Below are positions 21,101 to 30,710 of a stretch of 64,000 bases of DNA, in pieces. Under the pieces are notes generated by a model that was not told where the DNA came from, made no database searches, and saw nothing but the letters and a program-made list of their open reading frames with translations. The DNA comes from Saccharomycopsis crataegensis (Eukaryota > Ascomycota > Saccharomycetes > Ascoideales > Saccharomycopsidaceae): positions 1,550,001 to 1,614,000 of the forward strand of contig NW_027043819.1 of assembly GCF_037102585.1 (NCBI RefSeq), in the 5' to 3' direction. Position numbers and translations under genes: made by a program. Positions within the stretch are counted from its first letter, which is position 1. Every line of letters starts with the position of its first letter.

Positions 21101-23632
21101 ATAAGTTTTTTTCGCTTCATTGTCGGCATCATTTGTTGTATTTTTGAACAACACATTAAAGTCCTCATCATCACCAAATGAGCGGTCATTAGCCATAGCA
21201 TCAAAGTCTATATTGGAGCTATTGTTACCATAATTGTCTTCTTCGTCATCTAAAATTGCACAGTCACTTAAATTAGAGTTTTTTTGATTTAAATTAAGAC
21301 TGTTGGTCTTAATATCCATGGCAGATAAAGCTTTGGTCTCGTTTTCCCTAATTTGGGTCAAAGATTGTATGTTGCGGAAAAGAAAAAGATCCAAATTTAT
21401 ATGAAGACTTTCACTTGTACTATTAACACTATTTTTTCTTGAGTTTCCTGGGATATCGCTATCTAATACATTGGAAGCAGAACCTGGCAATAGAAATTTT
21501 TCAAAAAAATCTGAGATCTCGGTAACGAAGTTCAACTTTTGGAAAAACTCTAATGATTTTTCAAATTGGATACTATCAATCAATTTTTCATTATTTTCAT
21601 TAGAGCTGTTGCTCCTAACCAGTTTTGCCTTATCCCTTATCTTAGTGTACTTAATCTGATTGTATTGAATCTGCTTTTTCAATTTGTTGATGTTGTCTTT
21701 CAAGAAGTTCTTATACTTCAAAAAAAAATTCACTAGCGTAAGAAACAACATGAAATTTTCACAGTTCATTTGGGTAATGGAGTCTATGATATTTACATTT
21801 TCGGGCTTGATATCACCAGCAATTTTTTTCTTCCCGATTGATTCAGCAGACGCATCAGACGCAATGGTGTTATGTTTAATATTCATTATAGCAGAATCTT
21901 TAATGACATTCAATATTTTCCTTTCTTTCTTTGATTTTGTCGATAACAAAATAGGCTCACCTTCTGAATGCTCAGGGACTGGGGCCATATTTTGCGGCTG
22001 GTGCCGGACACCCAAATTTGAGTTTGATAACTCATAAGAAATCACTCCAAAATATCCAACCATGACAATCTCAAAGATTTTTATAGGTTTGATGGAGTAG
22101 TATTCAAAAATTGTCTTCATTATTGGGATCTTGTCAGTCTCATCGTCTTTCTTCTTGACATTTTGACTTTTGAAGAAGAAATTGCAATAAAACTTGAAAG
22201 GGAGAGCAAGCAAAAGATTTGTGAAATGTTTATAGAAAGATATTGAGAAATCAACATTGTTAGTCCACAATTCCTGCTCTGATGAATGATCCTCTTCATT
22301 CGCTTTAGCCATAGTAGTAACTTTATTTATAGGAAATTTCTTATCCAAGCTCAACAACTTCGACAAAAATATTATCAATATATGCAAATTATTGAAATCA
22401 ATTTTTCTTTGCTCCTGCAAAGACAAGACATTCAGTATCTGATCAATGAAGAAAGATGACTTTCTTGAATTCTTTTCTTCACTGCCAGCCGTAGAGTCAC
22501 TTAACATTTCCCCAGTATTGAAATCAATATTTTGCTTATAATTATGTAATAAGACATACAAGGTTTTCAATAATTCAATTATTAAATCTTGATTGATATC
22601 ACTCCCATTCGCTTTCCCTCCAGATGATTCTTGTTTGGCTGAATTATCTTGCTTGAAGTAGCACCATAACATATTTCTGATACTCTCGATGACAATATTG
22701 ATTAGCTTAATAATCATTAGATCAAAATTCCTTACTTTCCTGTGGTATTGGGGAATTTTTTTGTAAAAAATCAAGAAACAAAGTCTGGTTGGGGCAATAA
22801 GGTACTTATATTTTTCCAGCTGAGGATCAATGGATGATGACGGTAAGTCAGGGACATTTAATGGGGATCTTTCTTTCCTTGTTGGCAGTAGAGAATGAGG
22901 AGCCGGCTTGATACCATTTGAAATTTTGAGTACATCCATTAACAAAAGAATATTAAGTAATAACTTATGAGGATAGAATGCAGATCTATAAGTTTGAAAA
23001 ATTTTCTGAATATCTAGATCATCTAATATGGGCTTGTCCTGTCTTTGGAAATGCCCAGTGTCCATATTGACAATGTCCAATAGGTTGAACTTTTCAAAAA
23101 CATCTTTGTTAATTAATAAAATATTAGATATGATTAAACATAGCTTTGCACCCAAGATTTTAAAGTCATGACTCTCTGTGTGTCCTGTGGTCGCGGCCCA
23201 ACCAAACAAGGGGATCTTTATTGGGTTTTGTTCTTTTGGAAATGATTTATTGGGTTTTGGTATATAGGCGGAATGGGACGCCAAGTATGGAGAGGTCAGA
23301 AGCAGGGAGGCACTTAGTGAGGACAAGTTACACTGTAGAACAAAAACATCTGCGATGTTGTCAAGTGCTATTAATAGCTTCTTGATAATAGTTGGACAGT
23401 TGAAATGTGACTTTATGATATCTGGATGCTTTGTCAAAGCAACAAGTGTGTCTATAAGGTGGGTCAACTGATGTAGGTTTTTATTGTCGTGGTTTAATGA
23501 GTCGTTTTTTGGCGCTTTGGTTGTATATTGGTGTAATTTTATTGACTTGAGTAATATCAAATTGATTAAAAGACTTGATTGATCGTTCGAAATATTTGTA
23601 GCGAACAAAAGCTCACTTTCTTGATCCAACAT
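18119..23632 (-). CDS. Large unrecognised protein, 1837 residues
   Basis: I do not recognise this protein. The start chosen is ATG 23632; the frame extends two codons to a TTG. The first 620 residues or so are rich in long hydrophobic and amphipathic helices (LINLILLKSIKL, LGAKLCLIISNILLI, KLLLNILLLMDVLKI) that resemble an alpha-solenoid more than membrane spans. The middle is Ser/Asn/Asp-rich and disordered, with a polyproline stretch (LPPPPPLPPSS) near residue 1110 that could bind SH3 or profilin-type partners. A second helical block (ELRELLLILACSVEDP to FLFIFLGNDLFYLIFMFFQN) lies near 1190-1430, followed by another long disordered tail. There is no signal peptide, kinase, FH2 or zinc motif. 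A cytoplasmic scaffold or trafficking role is possible but unproven. Confidence 0.85.
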   Translation of the reverse strand: MLDQESELLFATNISNDQSSLLINLILLKSIKLHQYTTKAPKNDSLNHDNKNLHQLTHLIDTLVALTKHPDIIKSHFNCPTIIKKLLIALDNIADVFVLQCNLSSLSASLLLTSPYLASHSAYIPKPNKSFPKEQNPIKIPLFGWAATTGHTESHDFKILGAKLCLIISNILLINKDVFEKFNLLDIVNMDTGHFQRQDKPILDDLDIQKIFQTYRSAFYPHKLLLNILLLMDVLKISNGIKPAPHSLLPTRKERSPLNVPDLPSSSIDPQLEKYKYLIAPTRLCFLIFYKKIPQYHRKVRNFDLMIIKLINIVIESIRNMLWCYFKQDNSAKQESSGGKANGSDINQDLIIELLKTLYVLLHNYKQNIDFNTGEMLSDSTAGSEEKNSRKSSFFIDQILNVLSLQEQRKIDFNNLHILIIFLSKLLSLDKKFPINKVTTMAKANEEDHSSEQELWTNNVDFSISFYKHFTNLLLALPFKFYCNFFFKSQNVKKKDDETDKIPIMKTIFEYYSIKPIKIFEIVMVGYFGVISYELSNSNLGVRHQPQNMAPVPEHSEGEPILLSTKSKKERKILNVIKDSAIMNIKHNTIASDASAESIGKKKIAGDIKPENVNIIDSITQMNCENFMLFLTLVNFFLKYKNFLKDNINKLKKQIQYNQIKYTKIRDKAKLVRSNSSNENNEKLIDSIQFEKSLEFFQKLNFVTEISDFFEKFLLPGSASNVLDSDIPGNSRKNSVNSTSESLHINLDLFLFRNIQSLTQIRENETKALSAMDIKTNSLNLNQKNSNLSDCAILDDEEDNYGNNSSNIDFDAMANDRSFGDDEDFNVLFKNTTNDADNEAKKTYFSESVKDHRLNKPVHVIRNIIMKSSSRPPKKTTLLDYSATQKCSQRPNYEHSQNVNRHGHSHSHSDSNNDNFDTSQNHFSMFDYNKSIPPSLRDTPVSSSNMPHQKLPNLRKSKSTGILRSIQTKILVSNVSDRRQSEQIETFSSSISSGRKISRVDRGNEALNQPTTPNANLLSDNAVFMNKNSGICFTNEKEEITDIQDTEKGPRRDLEGRKKSATYSGGHKTLTGGPTPFKKFGLSPRKSFLNLYSKYAALVSPSPRLPPPPPLPPSSHVLHLISGQANGEDVYITEGASATDRIRLPKNHQFVRNSNSLPKEPGFIHLKVPSSFALSDPSDISNEKVKKAPLSKMKQSKIELRELLLILACSVEDPNKTLLNNSELISTGVSPSTDGDEFEDSLKAHQKMLLDESNCYKPLMKCCKNPFVNTSIKMMIIQIYFNLITEHTDLPNKLNQNSMKEEQKLAKNQKLDFNLSDKHSFAKSGTFLGNIDEYSEISKIDTNFGLHGASLHNTNTFASPKTGFSSQRVSMISNIDDLTKKSSTINDFFLKFQNLKSLQKFLFIFLGNDLFYLIFMFFQNNHIIDVNEEELRIVTEYLHAISKSRKKEFPQIGSSRLQKEHYNSAISAIKLRQSSVSLNSNLKGVNMDAEKDSAANNIDNIFESHDLDFYAVSDDENEFIKDLLHGYAATEEVIHSSKKESDNSITDSKEIEVYLTEENVSKLRSNLGSFSSRSSQIVSKTKSFLAFRSNSFVSVSTFSSNQKSSKNNKNRSHSAVVNQEWPGRVPISAPVSQSLVMFDRAAGSKFDNFSFQNKQSRHTDISDGHLKPLNIGPVSPNESVTVGSGLKKSFNDIDDSVDPMALIGNDGKNFPDNSGDISPNINMFHANSGDEEDEDASKLLAGPNKSVVMESFDPFNAAGHIDEGGSTPQRHPELRIDSIAETLIPDTGDESKFGSYNISGEFVPPNFCQSSRSSLTSTEKYQEAEKFFNIIEKLSKK

Positions 23633-24143
23633 TTGCAATGCAAGGAAACAAAAAGCAGATAAGCAGAGAATACCCCTCCTCTGTACTTACTGTTTCAATA
23701 TTCTTCAAGGTAATAATAAACAATAAAGACAAATGGCGGTAGTCAATCCAATATGATTGATCGCTGTCAAGATTTGGTAATTATCCGTGGATAAGGTCAT
23801 GTGATGAATACGGCAGAGTTCGCGACTCAACGATGATTTTTGTGACACTGTAATGAGAAGTGCTTACCATACCATTTTAATTATTCATACGAACCAGAAC
23901 CACAACGCTCACTATTGATTTTTATTTATCATTAGCACTATTTATTAGTTTAATACCATTTAGATGCGACACTTCTCTACAGCCTCATCACCACACCAGG
24001 GTGTAATACCCCATAAACATATGTAAGTCTGGAAACTGGAAACACTGGCTTGATCTTTCCCTAGAATCCTATCTCGTTGAGATTCATATTTTCTGATAGC
24101 AGTTACATTGTCATGATAACTTTTTCATCGTTGCATACTTACC
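23633..24143. other. Upstream region of the 1837-residue gene
   Basis: No gene is seen. This is the 5' region for the minus-strand gene and, if real, for the small plus-strand gene at 24144. It includes a near-consensus GTAAGT at about 24024 that could belong to an upstream exon, although no matching reading frame stands out. Confidence 0.4.
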
Positions 24144-24466
24144 ATGGTAGAAGTTCATGATGTATCTCTAATGGCAGATGAGATTCTTCATGCCGATAAT
24201 TTGGCGTATGTCCGTGACCAGGAAAATAATCTGTTTTCACACAAAATTAATCAAAGGCTGGCCTGAAAAGCTTTGAGAAATTTTTGAATAAAGAAAAGGA
24301 CACTTCAATAGAAATCAATTTCCGCTTTAAAATTTTACGGAGAAATGATTTTTCACCATTAACATTACAGGCAGTCTTCGCTAGCTTGATCTATCGGAAA
24401 GTCGCCCAAACAGATGGAGAAAAAGAAGCAGAGTGTAAAAGAATTCTTAAGATATTATTCGATTGA
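24144..24466 (+). CDS. Possible small two-exon gene, 85 residues
   Basis: ATG 24144 opens MVEVHDVSLMADEILHADNL and stops after about 40 codons. A second frame continues protein-like to a stop at 24466 (EINFRFKILRRNDFSPLTLQ, then AVFASLIYRK). A 65-nt intron from GTATGT (24206) to AG (24270) joins the two in frame, giving 85 residues. The donor is a perfect yeast consensus but the branch site is poor (only ATTAATC). The alternative is an ordinary frameshift or relic. The product is not recognised: a mixed-charge, mainly helical small protein. It sits between two divergently oriented larger genes. Confidence 0.45.
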
Positions 24467-24936
24467 ATTATATCTCCCCATTAAGTTTTCTGGTGGTTTC
24501 CACGAATACTGTAGTTTTCTCTTATTCATATACAGATAAAACTTATTAGGTTTGGAGTTCAAGCCGAACAAAATAACACCCTGCTCAATTTTTTTTTTTT
24601 TTTTTTGTTTTCTTTGCAGACTTTTCACATGAGGGCCTACTACGTGGGGGCTTTTTAAGAGCATCACCATCAACTATTTACATCCTTTTCTTGCCTAACA
24701 CCCCAGTTATGCTTAATTCTCAGTTGCCATTTAGTCTCATATTTTGCTTCTTCTTATGCACTCCCTCGAGGAGGTGCCAAAGTCACGGCTATATGCATTT
24801 TGACGTGCAGTGATGCATTTATCCCGTGGTGAATAATTCAATCTTTCAGCGAAAGCCACCAGTACAATTCATGGGGAAGCACTGATAGCCAACAGGACAA
24901 CGGCTCTGATCATAGCATAGCAAGTTCTATAGGAAA
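24467..24936. other. Upstream region of LAS21
   Basis: No gene is seen. It has a T-run at about 24591-24606 followed by mixed sequence up to the LAS21 ATG. Confidence 0.5.
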
Positions 24937-27900
24937 ATGAAATTGGGCACTAGGTGGTCAATAATACTCTTTCTCACTGTGATCCAGTACATTGGATTCC
25001 TTTTGTTCGCCAAGGGATTCTTTCCTCAGAAAGTGTTGTTGCCAGGTATAAATTCTCTAGATTCAATTAATGATGATTCCAAGTCGCCTATTTTCAGTGA
25101 TATATTGTCTAAGAGTAACCATAAAAATCCCAATAATGAGAAATTTGACAAGTTAATATTTATTGTTATTGACGCTCTCAGATCGGACTTCATGTTTTCT
25201 TCTAACTCTTCAATGTTCCATTTGCATGATCTTTTGAATAACAATGCTGCTATTGGATTCACGGGGTTTTCCAACCCGCCAACTGTTACATTACCAAGAT
25301 TGAAAGGTATAACTACTGGATCTACTTCCAGTTTCCTAGATGCTATCTTAAATATTAATGAGGATGACACTTCTAGCTCTTCGAATTTGGTCAACCAAGA
25401 CTCTTGGTTGAAACAGTTCAAGATCAGTAAAAGAAAGGATTCAGAGGAGTCCGGAATTCATTTTTTTGGCGATGATACTTGGCTCAAGCTTTTTCCTGGA
25501 TTCTTTGATAAGCACGATGGCACTTCCAGTTTCTTTGTTTCAGATTTCACAGAAGTTGATAATAATGTGACTAGACACATTAATGCAGAATTGGCTAACG
25601 ATCAAGAATGGGATGGGTTGATTTTACATTACTTAGGTCTTGATCATATAGGTCACAAAAACGGTCCAAACTCAGTATTCATGCCAGCAAAACAACGTGA
25701 ATTAGATGACATTATTTACAAAATCTACAGTCAATACGCAGTTCCAAAATACGAAAAGCCAGATAGTGAAAGAGTGTTGATGGTCGTTCTTGGTGATCAT
25801 GGAATGAATGAAATTGGCAATCATGGTGGCTCCTCTATCAGTGAAACTTCTGCTGCTTTGGCGTTTATTTCTCCGATATTTGAGAAAGAAAATTCCAATT
25901 ACCTTGACTTATCAAATAAGGATTCATTACCAATTCCTCCAACAGATGATTATCAGTTCCTTGATTCTGTGAATCAAATCGATTTAATTCCAACATTATG
26001 CAACTTCTTTCAATTACCAATTCCAAAGAACAATTTGGGTGTGATTCTTAAAAAATTCTTACTCAAAACCAATTCCAGTGGTCAATTGAATTTTGTTGAT
26101 ATTTTCTACAAGCTTTTGGAAAATTCGTACCAATTTAAGAACTTGATTCAAGTAAAATTTGGCAAAGAGTTGACTACTAAATTTGATCCTACAAGAAAAT
26201 TTAACGATGATTCGGAATTTGAGTTGTTGGATTTTCTTTGGCATGATTCCGTTTTAAAGGCTGAACAACTATACTCAGAGAATGAAGGTTTCGCTGATTG
26301 TGATTCCAGTGAATTATTGAAGGTAGTTGAAAATTTTTACAAATTCCTCTACGAAACCCAGGAATTTCTCCAAAACTCATCTACAAACTATGATGTTCCA
26401 CTTCTTATGAAATCTATTACCATCATTGCAACTGTAACGATCATCTTGCTCGTTTTATTCTTTAAGGGAATTTCATGCAGTACCAGTAGTTTCTTTGTTA
26501 TTTTTACCCTCACTATGGGTATATCTACTTTTGGATCCTCAATGATTGAAGAAGAACATCAAACTTGGTGGTTATTCAATCTCATCCATCTTATTTACTT
26601 ATCAATTGGCCTTGTTAAATCCTACTCTTTTAGTGTGAAGAGATCTCTTAGCCATTTGTTTGCTAATTTGGTATTTTTTAGAATGATTCGCTTTTGGAAT
26701 CCCTCAGGCCAGAAATTCAATTTCTTGCCTGAATTCGTCGAGCTTAAATTATCTCATTATCTTTCTACCTCTTATAAGGTATGGGCTTTGTGGATTCTTT
26801 TTGTGGTAGTTTTTGCTCATTCTCAAATCATCTCTAATGGTGGCATTCGGTTATTGACTTCCTCGGTGTCATTTGTGATACCGTTCACCTTATCTCTTGT
26901 TGTACTCACTTTCAAGGTGAATTTTGATTATGTGAACACTGGGGGTAAACATTTTAATCAATTTTTCAAGGTTATGGTAGATAAAACTTCTAGTTTCTTT
27001 GTTAATCCAAGTCTTAGCAATGAGCAGAATGATAACAAGGAAATGTTGATCATTTTAGCACAGGTATCGTTCATTCTTATTCTTAGTGTATTAGCTATTA
27101 GGGTTTTATTGTTGAAATGTTCATTTTTGTGGATAGACAGGGTTATTGAAAAAAGAGAGGAGTACTATGAGAAGAAGAATGAGGTTAGTGATGAAGCAAT
27201 CATTAAAACCCAGTTGATCAGCAATAAAGGCAAGAAGAAAAATAAGCAAATGACGAACCAGTTGAGGAAGGTTTCCAATGTTAAAAGAACTATTATTGAT
27301 GGGAAGTTTCGCTTTTTGTCAGATGTCGTGAATACAATCAATATATTATTGATAATGCAAAGCAAACTAGAAAATGTGGGGTTGTATTTAGTGTTCTTTG
27401 TCATCAGAGAACTTGGATTAAAATTGATTAACAGTGTTATCAGCAGAGAATTGGAGGAAGCTGCAAAGGAAAATAAGCCTACAGATTTGGAAGAAACTGA
27501 ACAAGCAAAATTAGCTGAAGAGATTAGAATAAAATCAATTTTGATAAACAAAGAGAAATTTCATCTCAAACTCGCATTCTATGTCACTATCCAAACAATT
27601 TTGCTTCAAAATTTGAGTTTTTTCCAATTTTCATTCACTAATTCTTTGTCAACTGTTGATCTTGCCAATGCGTACAATGGGACTAGAAGCTACAACCTTG
27701 TTTTAGTTGGTCTACTCACTTTTGTTTCCAATTTCTCTTCGGCAATATACTGGTCCTTTAATTCTTTGGTATGGTTGTTTGAGAATAATTTGATAAACTC
27801 GGATAGAACCAAAATGACAAGTAGTATCTTGTTTGATAAAACTTCTCCTTCTATTAAATGGGAGATGTTTTATGTCAGATACTTGACTCAGTTGCTATTT

Positions 27901-28065
27901 TATTCTTTCTTCGGATTGTTTTTGTGTGTTTCCTGCTTCAATTTGAGGTATCATTTATTCATATGGACCGTATTTTCGCCAAAGTTATTATTCTTTGGAG
28001 TTTGGAATTTCTTAATCAATGGACTTGCAGAGGTATTTATTGCCTTTATCCTTTACTTACTATGA
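24937..28065 (+). CDS. LAS21: GPI ethanolamine-phosphate transferase 2 (Las21/Gpi7)
   Basis: This is a 1042-residue membrane protein. An N-terminal signal anchor (SIILFLTVIQYIGFLLFAKG) precedes a lumenal alkaline-phosphatase-type domain with FIVIDALRSDFMFSSNSSMF (metal Asp), NPPTVTLPRLKGITTGS (nucleophile Thr region), HYLGLDHIGHKNGP and VVLGDHGMNEIGNHGGSS. About ten C-terminal membrane segments follow from residue about 487. Las21 adds ethanolamine phosphate to the second mannose of GPI anchors in the ER, affecting wall-protein attachment. The length exceeds the S. cerevisiae protein (830), partly through a charged cytosolic loop near residues 745-860. It converges with COQ2, leaving 156 bp between stops. 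Confidence 0.92.
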   Translation: MKLGTRWSIILFLTVIQYIGFLLFAKGFFPQKVLLPGINSLDSINDDSKSPIFSDILSKSNHKNPNNEKFDKLIFIVIDALRSDFMFSSNSSMFHLHDLLNNNAAIGFTGFSNPPTVTLPRLKGITTGSTSSFLDAILNINEDDTSSSSNLVNQDSWLKQFKISKRKDSEESGIHFFGDDTWLKLFPGFFDKHDGTSSFFVSDFTEVDNNVTRHINAELANDQEWDGLILHYLGLDHIGHKNGPNSVFMPAKQRELDDIIYKIYSQYAVPKYEKPDSERVLMVVLGDHGMNEIGNHGGSSISETSAALAFISPIFEKENSNYLDLSNKDSLPIPPTDDYQFLDSVNQIDLIPTLCNFFQLPIPKNNLGVILKKFLLKTNSSGQLNFVDIFYKLLENSYQFKNLIQVKFGKELTTKFDPTRKFNDDSEFELLDFLWHDSVLKAEQLYSENEGFADCDSSELLKVVENFYKFLYETQEFLQNSSTNYDVPLLMKSITIIATVTIILLVLFFKGISCSTSSFFVIFTLTMGISTFGSSMIEEEHQTWWLFNLIHLIYLSIGLVKSYSFSVKRSLSHLFANLVFFRMIRFWNPSGQKFNFLPEFVELKLSHYLSTSYKVWALWILFVVVFAHSQIISNGGIRLLTSSVSFVIPFTLSLVVLTFKVNFDYVNTGGKHFNQFFKVMVDKTSSFFVNPSLSNEQNDNKEMLIILAQVSFILILSVLAIRVLLLKCSFLWIDRVIEKREEYYEKKNEVSDEAIIKTQLISNKGKKKNKQMTNQLRKVSNVKRTIIDGKFRFLSDVVNTINILLIMQSKLENVGLYLVFFVIRELGLKLINSVISRELEEAAKENKPTDLEETEQAKLAEEIRIKSILINKEKFHLKLAFYVTIQTILLQNLSFFQFSFTNSLSTVDLANAYNGTRSYNLVLVGLLTFVSNFSSAIYWSFNSLVWLFENNLINSDRTKMTSSILFDKTSPSIKWEMFYVRYLTQLLFYSFFGLFLCVSCFNLRYHLFIWTVFSPKLLFFGVWNFLINGLAEVFIAFILYLL

Positions 28066-28221
28066 TGAACAAGTTTAATGATTTCAAAAAATCATGTTTA
28101 CAGTTCGCTATGAACCAAGAAGTTTTTCTTGAAGCTATACCGGTCCTTTCATTTCTTCTATTCCTCCTTTCATTATCTATAAAACCACATAACTCTCAAT
28201 TAATATAAATCACCATGGAGT

Positions 28222-29355
28222 CTAAATAAATCCAAATAATCTAAGAATGTAGTCAACTAAAATACCAACTGTAAAAATTTTAGCGGAGGTCACATTGATA
28301 TTAAATGCTTCCCAACAACTCTTGATACTATCCAAGTTAGTTCTCTTAATCATATTAATCATTCTGTAACTGAATATAGTACCTGCAATCCAGAAACCAG
28401 GTCCCAAAGCACCGTAAACACCCATAAAAGCCAAACTAGACACTTGCAAGCTTGCCAAACCGTAACAGATATTTTTGGTGTTTGCACCCCATTTCAAGGC
28501 GGTAGACTTGACACCAGCTTTGACATCCCAAAGCTTGTCTTGATGAGCATAAATGGTATCATAAATCATGCACCAGTTGAAAGTTGCGAAATAAAGTGGC
28601 AACATTAAACCCCAGTTCCAATCTCCCATTGCAGCAAATCCAAGAAGAGTACCCCAGTTAAAACAAGCCGATAACGCTACCTGTGGATAATATGTAAATC
28701 TTTTGAAAAGCGGATATGTAAGTACTAATGACAAAGATGATGCTCCTAGCAAAAAGCAATCCAAAGGCAAACTGAGCAAAACACCAAGACCTACGGTCAA
28801 TTGGGCGACAAGGAACTTGGTAGCATTGGTTTTAGAGACTCTACCACTGGCAATGGGTCTTTCAATGGTACGGATCACTTTATCATCAAAGTTTTTATCA
28901 AGAATATCATTAATGGTACAGCCTGCCCCACGCATAACGATAGATCCAATGCCAAAAAGACCCAATATATATAAAGTTTGGGAAATTGGGGAAACAAGCT
29001 CAAATCCGGCTAACATAATTGCCCAAGCACTAGGTAAAAACAAGTACCAAGTACCTGCGGGTTTATCTAATCTCATCAATTCAGCGTAAGGAATCCATTT
29101 CTCGGGAAGCTTAGAAACATATGGTTCAAGCTGCTTTAGACGGTCAGCGGCAACTTTCTTACGTTCTTCCTCTGTGAAAATAGGCTTAGTGACAGAAACG
29201 TCTGAAAGCTTTTTATGATTAACAGTCAACGGTCTTTTGACAATAACTCTGGACGCCAATGGAGCAAGCCGTTGCGAAATTTGCCATTTTGATTTGGAGG
29301 CAGCAGTGAATAGCCGGCTGCTAACAGGCGACCCGAGAATTAGGTTTCTAAACAT
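28222..29355 (-). CDS. COQ2: Mitochondrial para-hydroxybenzoate polyprenyltransferase Coq2
   Basis: This is a 377-residue protein with a basic, Ser-rich mitochondrial presequence (MFRNLILGSPVSSRLFTAAS). UbiA-family prenyltransferase membrane helices follow. Both Asp-rich motifs are present: NDILDKNFDDKV near residue 164 and YDTIYAHQDKLWDVKAGVKS near 264. They bind Mg-prenyl diphosphate. Coq2 joins the polyprenyl tail to the benzoquinone head precursor in the inner membrane, the committed membrane step of coenzyme Q synthesis. Length matches S. cerevisiae Coq2 (372). Confidence 0.95.
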   Translation of the reverse strand: MFRNLILGSPVSSRLFTAASKSKWQISQRLAPLASRVIVKRPLTVNHKKLSDVSVTKPIFTEEERKKVAADRLKQLEPYVSKLPEKWIPYAELMRLDKPAGTWYLFLPSAWAIMLAGFELVSPISQTLYILGLFGIGSIVMRGAGCTINDILDKNFDDKVIRTIERPIASGRVSKTNATKFLVAQLTVGLGVLLSLPLDCFLLGASSLSLVLTYPLFKRFTYYPQVALSACFNWGTLLGFAAMGDWNWGLMLPLYFATFNWCMIYDTIYAHQDKLWDVKAGVKSTALKWGANTKNICYGLASLQVSSLAFMGVYGALGPGFWIAGTIFSYRMINMIKRTNLDSIKSCWEAFNINVTSAKIFTVGILVDYILRLFGFI

Positions 29356-29659
29356 CTCTTTAGGGGTTATTTGGGATGATATACATAAGATCCAATCGCT
29401 ACTAGTGGATGCAAATTTTTTTCAAGATTGAGCAAGCGAAAGTTCCAAGGACATGGTATACCAAAAGAGGTCAAGAGAGCTTCCCATAACTGAGGACACT
29501 GTTAAGGAAAGTGATTACCCGACCATCAGAAACACTACTTTTGTGTGGCGATGAGCATCACTATTTGACAAACCAATTTGCTTCATCCCTCAGCTGGCTT
29601 ATCTCCAACAACGAAACACCAACCCAACAGCGATATAATATAATAAAATAATAATAGTG
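29356..29659. promoter_or_regulatory. Shared divergent promoter of COQ2 and YPT52
   Basis: COQ2 (-) and YPT52 (+) diverge from 304 bp. No specific operator is recognisable. An AT-rich TATAATATAATAAAATAATA leader precedes the YPT52 ATG. Confidence 0.5.
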
Positions 29660-30298
29660 ATGGGTGCCAAGTACGGTCAGTTCAAGTTAGTGTTGCTTGG
29701 CGAAAGCTCTGTAGGGAAATCTAGTGTCGTTTACAGGTTTATAAAGGAACAGTTTGAGGAGTTTCGTGAATCGACTATTGGTGCAGCCTTTTTAACCCAA
29801 AGCGTCAAAGTTAACAATGAAAAGGGAGAGGAAGTCACTATTAAGTTCGAAATATGGGATACTGCTGGACAGGAAAGATACAAGTCTTTGGCCCCAATGT
29901 ATTATAGAAATGCCCATTGCGCTATAGTGGTGTACGATATAACCAGAGAGAGCTCCCTCGCGAAAGCCAAGAATTGGGTCAGCGAGCTCAGAAAGCAGAA
30001 CAGTAACAATGCTAATAAAAACATGGTAATTGCTTTGGTGGGAAATAAATCAGATTTGGAAAGTGAAAGGAAAGTTGACAAGCTACAGGCATTTGAGTAC
30101 ACAAGAGAGGAAGGGTTATTATTTTTTGAAGTGTCAGCAAAAACTGGTGAAGGTGTCAGAGATGTATTTGATCACATCGCGAAACTGTTGGCCGAGAGCT
30201 ACGAGGAATCTATGAATTCTAACAACGGCATGAATATGAACCCCAATCAAGTTGATTTGATGAAGGGTACGCAAAACAATGACACATGTGCTTGTTGA
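29660..30298 (+). CDS. YPT52: Rab5-family GTPase (Ypt52-like)
   Basis: The start is ATG 29660; the frame extends one codon to GTG. The product is 212 residues with all G motifs: GESSVGKS (P-loop), the effector region ESTIGAAFLTQS, WDTAGQERYKSLAPMYYRNA (switch II), NKSD and SAKTGEGV. The C-terminal CAC is prenylated for membrane attachment. Effector and switch sequences are those of the endosomal Rab5 group (Vps21, Ypt52, Ypt53 in yeast). The KFEIWDTAGQERYKSLAPMY string and the insertion in the strand before it favour Ypt52 over Vps21. It acts in early endosome fusion and vacuolar sorting. A paralogue assignment to Ypt53/Ypt10 cannot be excluded by eye. Confidence 0.88.
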   Translation: MGAKYGQFKLVLLGESSVGKSSVVYRFIKEQFEEFRESTIGAAFLTQSVKVNNEKGEEVTIKFEIWDTAGQERYKSLAPMYYRNAHCAIVVYDITRESSLAKAKNWVSELRKQNSNNANKNMVIALVGNKSDLESERKVDKLQAFEYTREEGLLFFEVSAKTGEGVRDVFDHIAKLLAESYEESMNSNNGMNMNPNQVDLMKGTQNNDTCAC

Positions 30299-30710
30299 GT
30301 TGGGTTAAGTTGTTTATCTTGATGTAGTCTAATCTGTGACGAAACGGGAACCTTTCGAGGCGTTATATCCTAATATATCGCGGCTTATCTTGTCGTTACT
30401 TGGAACACTCGAATCTGTTAATTTGCTCGTTGCAGTTATCCTTTTATTTATTTTTTTTTTTTTTGCTTATTTTTCCTTTTATGCTTTGCACCTTATAAAT
30501 CGCAGTTTATTTTTATTCAAGTTTAGCCATTCATGTTACATTTTCATTTAAGCTTTTTTTTTCTTATTGCTTGGGGTTAATGAAGCCATATAAATTAATT
30601 TATTATATTCGTGTAAACCATTCAAATGGTTATAATCATTTTATTATGTGTCAAATAATTCTATTGTACAAGTTGTTTCTTAAGGCTTAGGTGAAACTTT
30701 TCCCAAAAAC
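30299..30710. other. Convergent 3' region downstream of YPT52
   Basis: No gene is seen. T-rich sequence (for example 30448-30465) lies between the stop of YPT52 and the stop of the minus-strand 484-residue gene. Confidence 0.6.
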
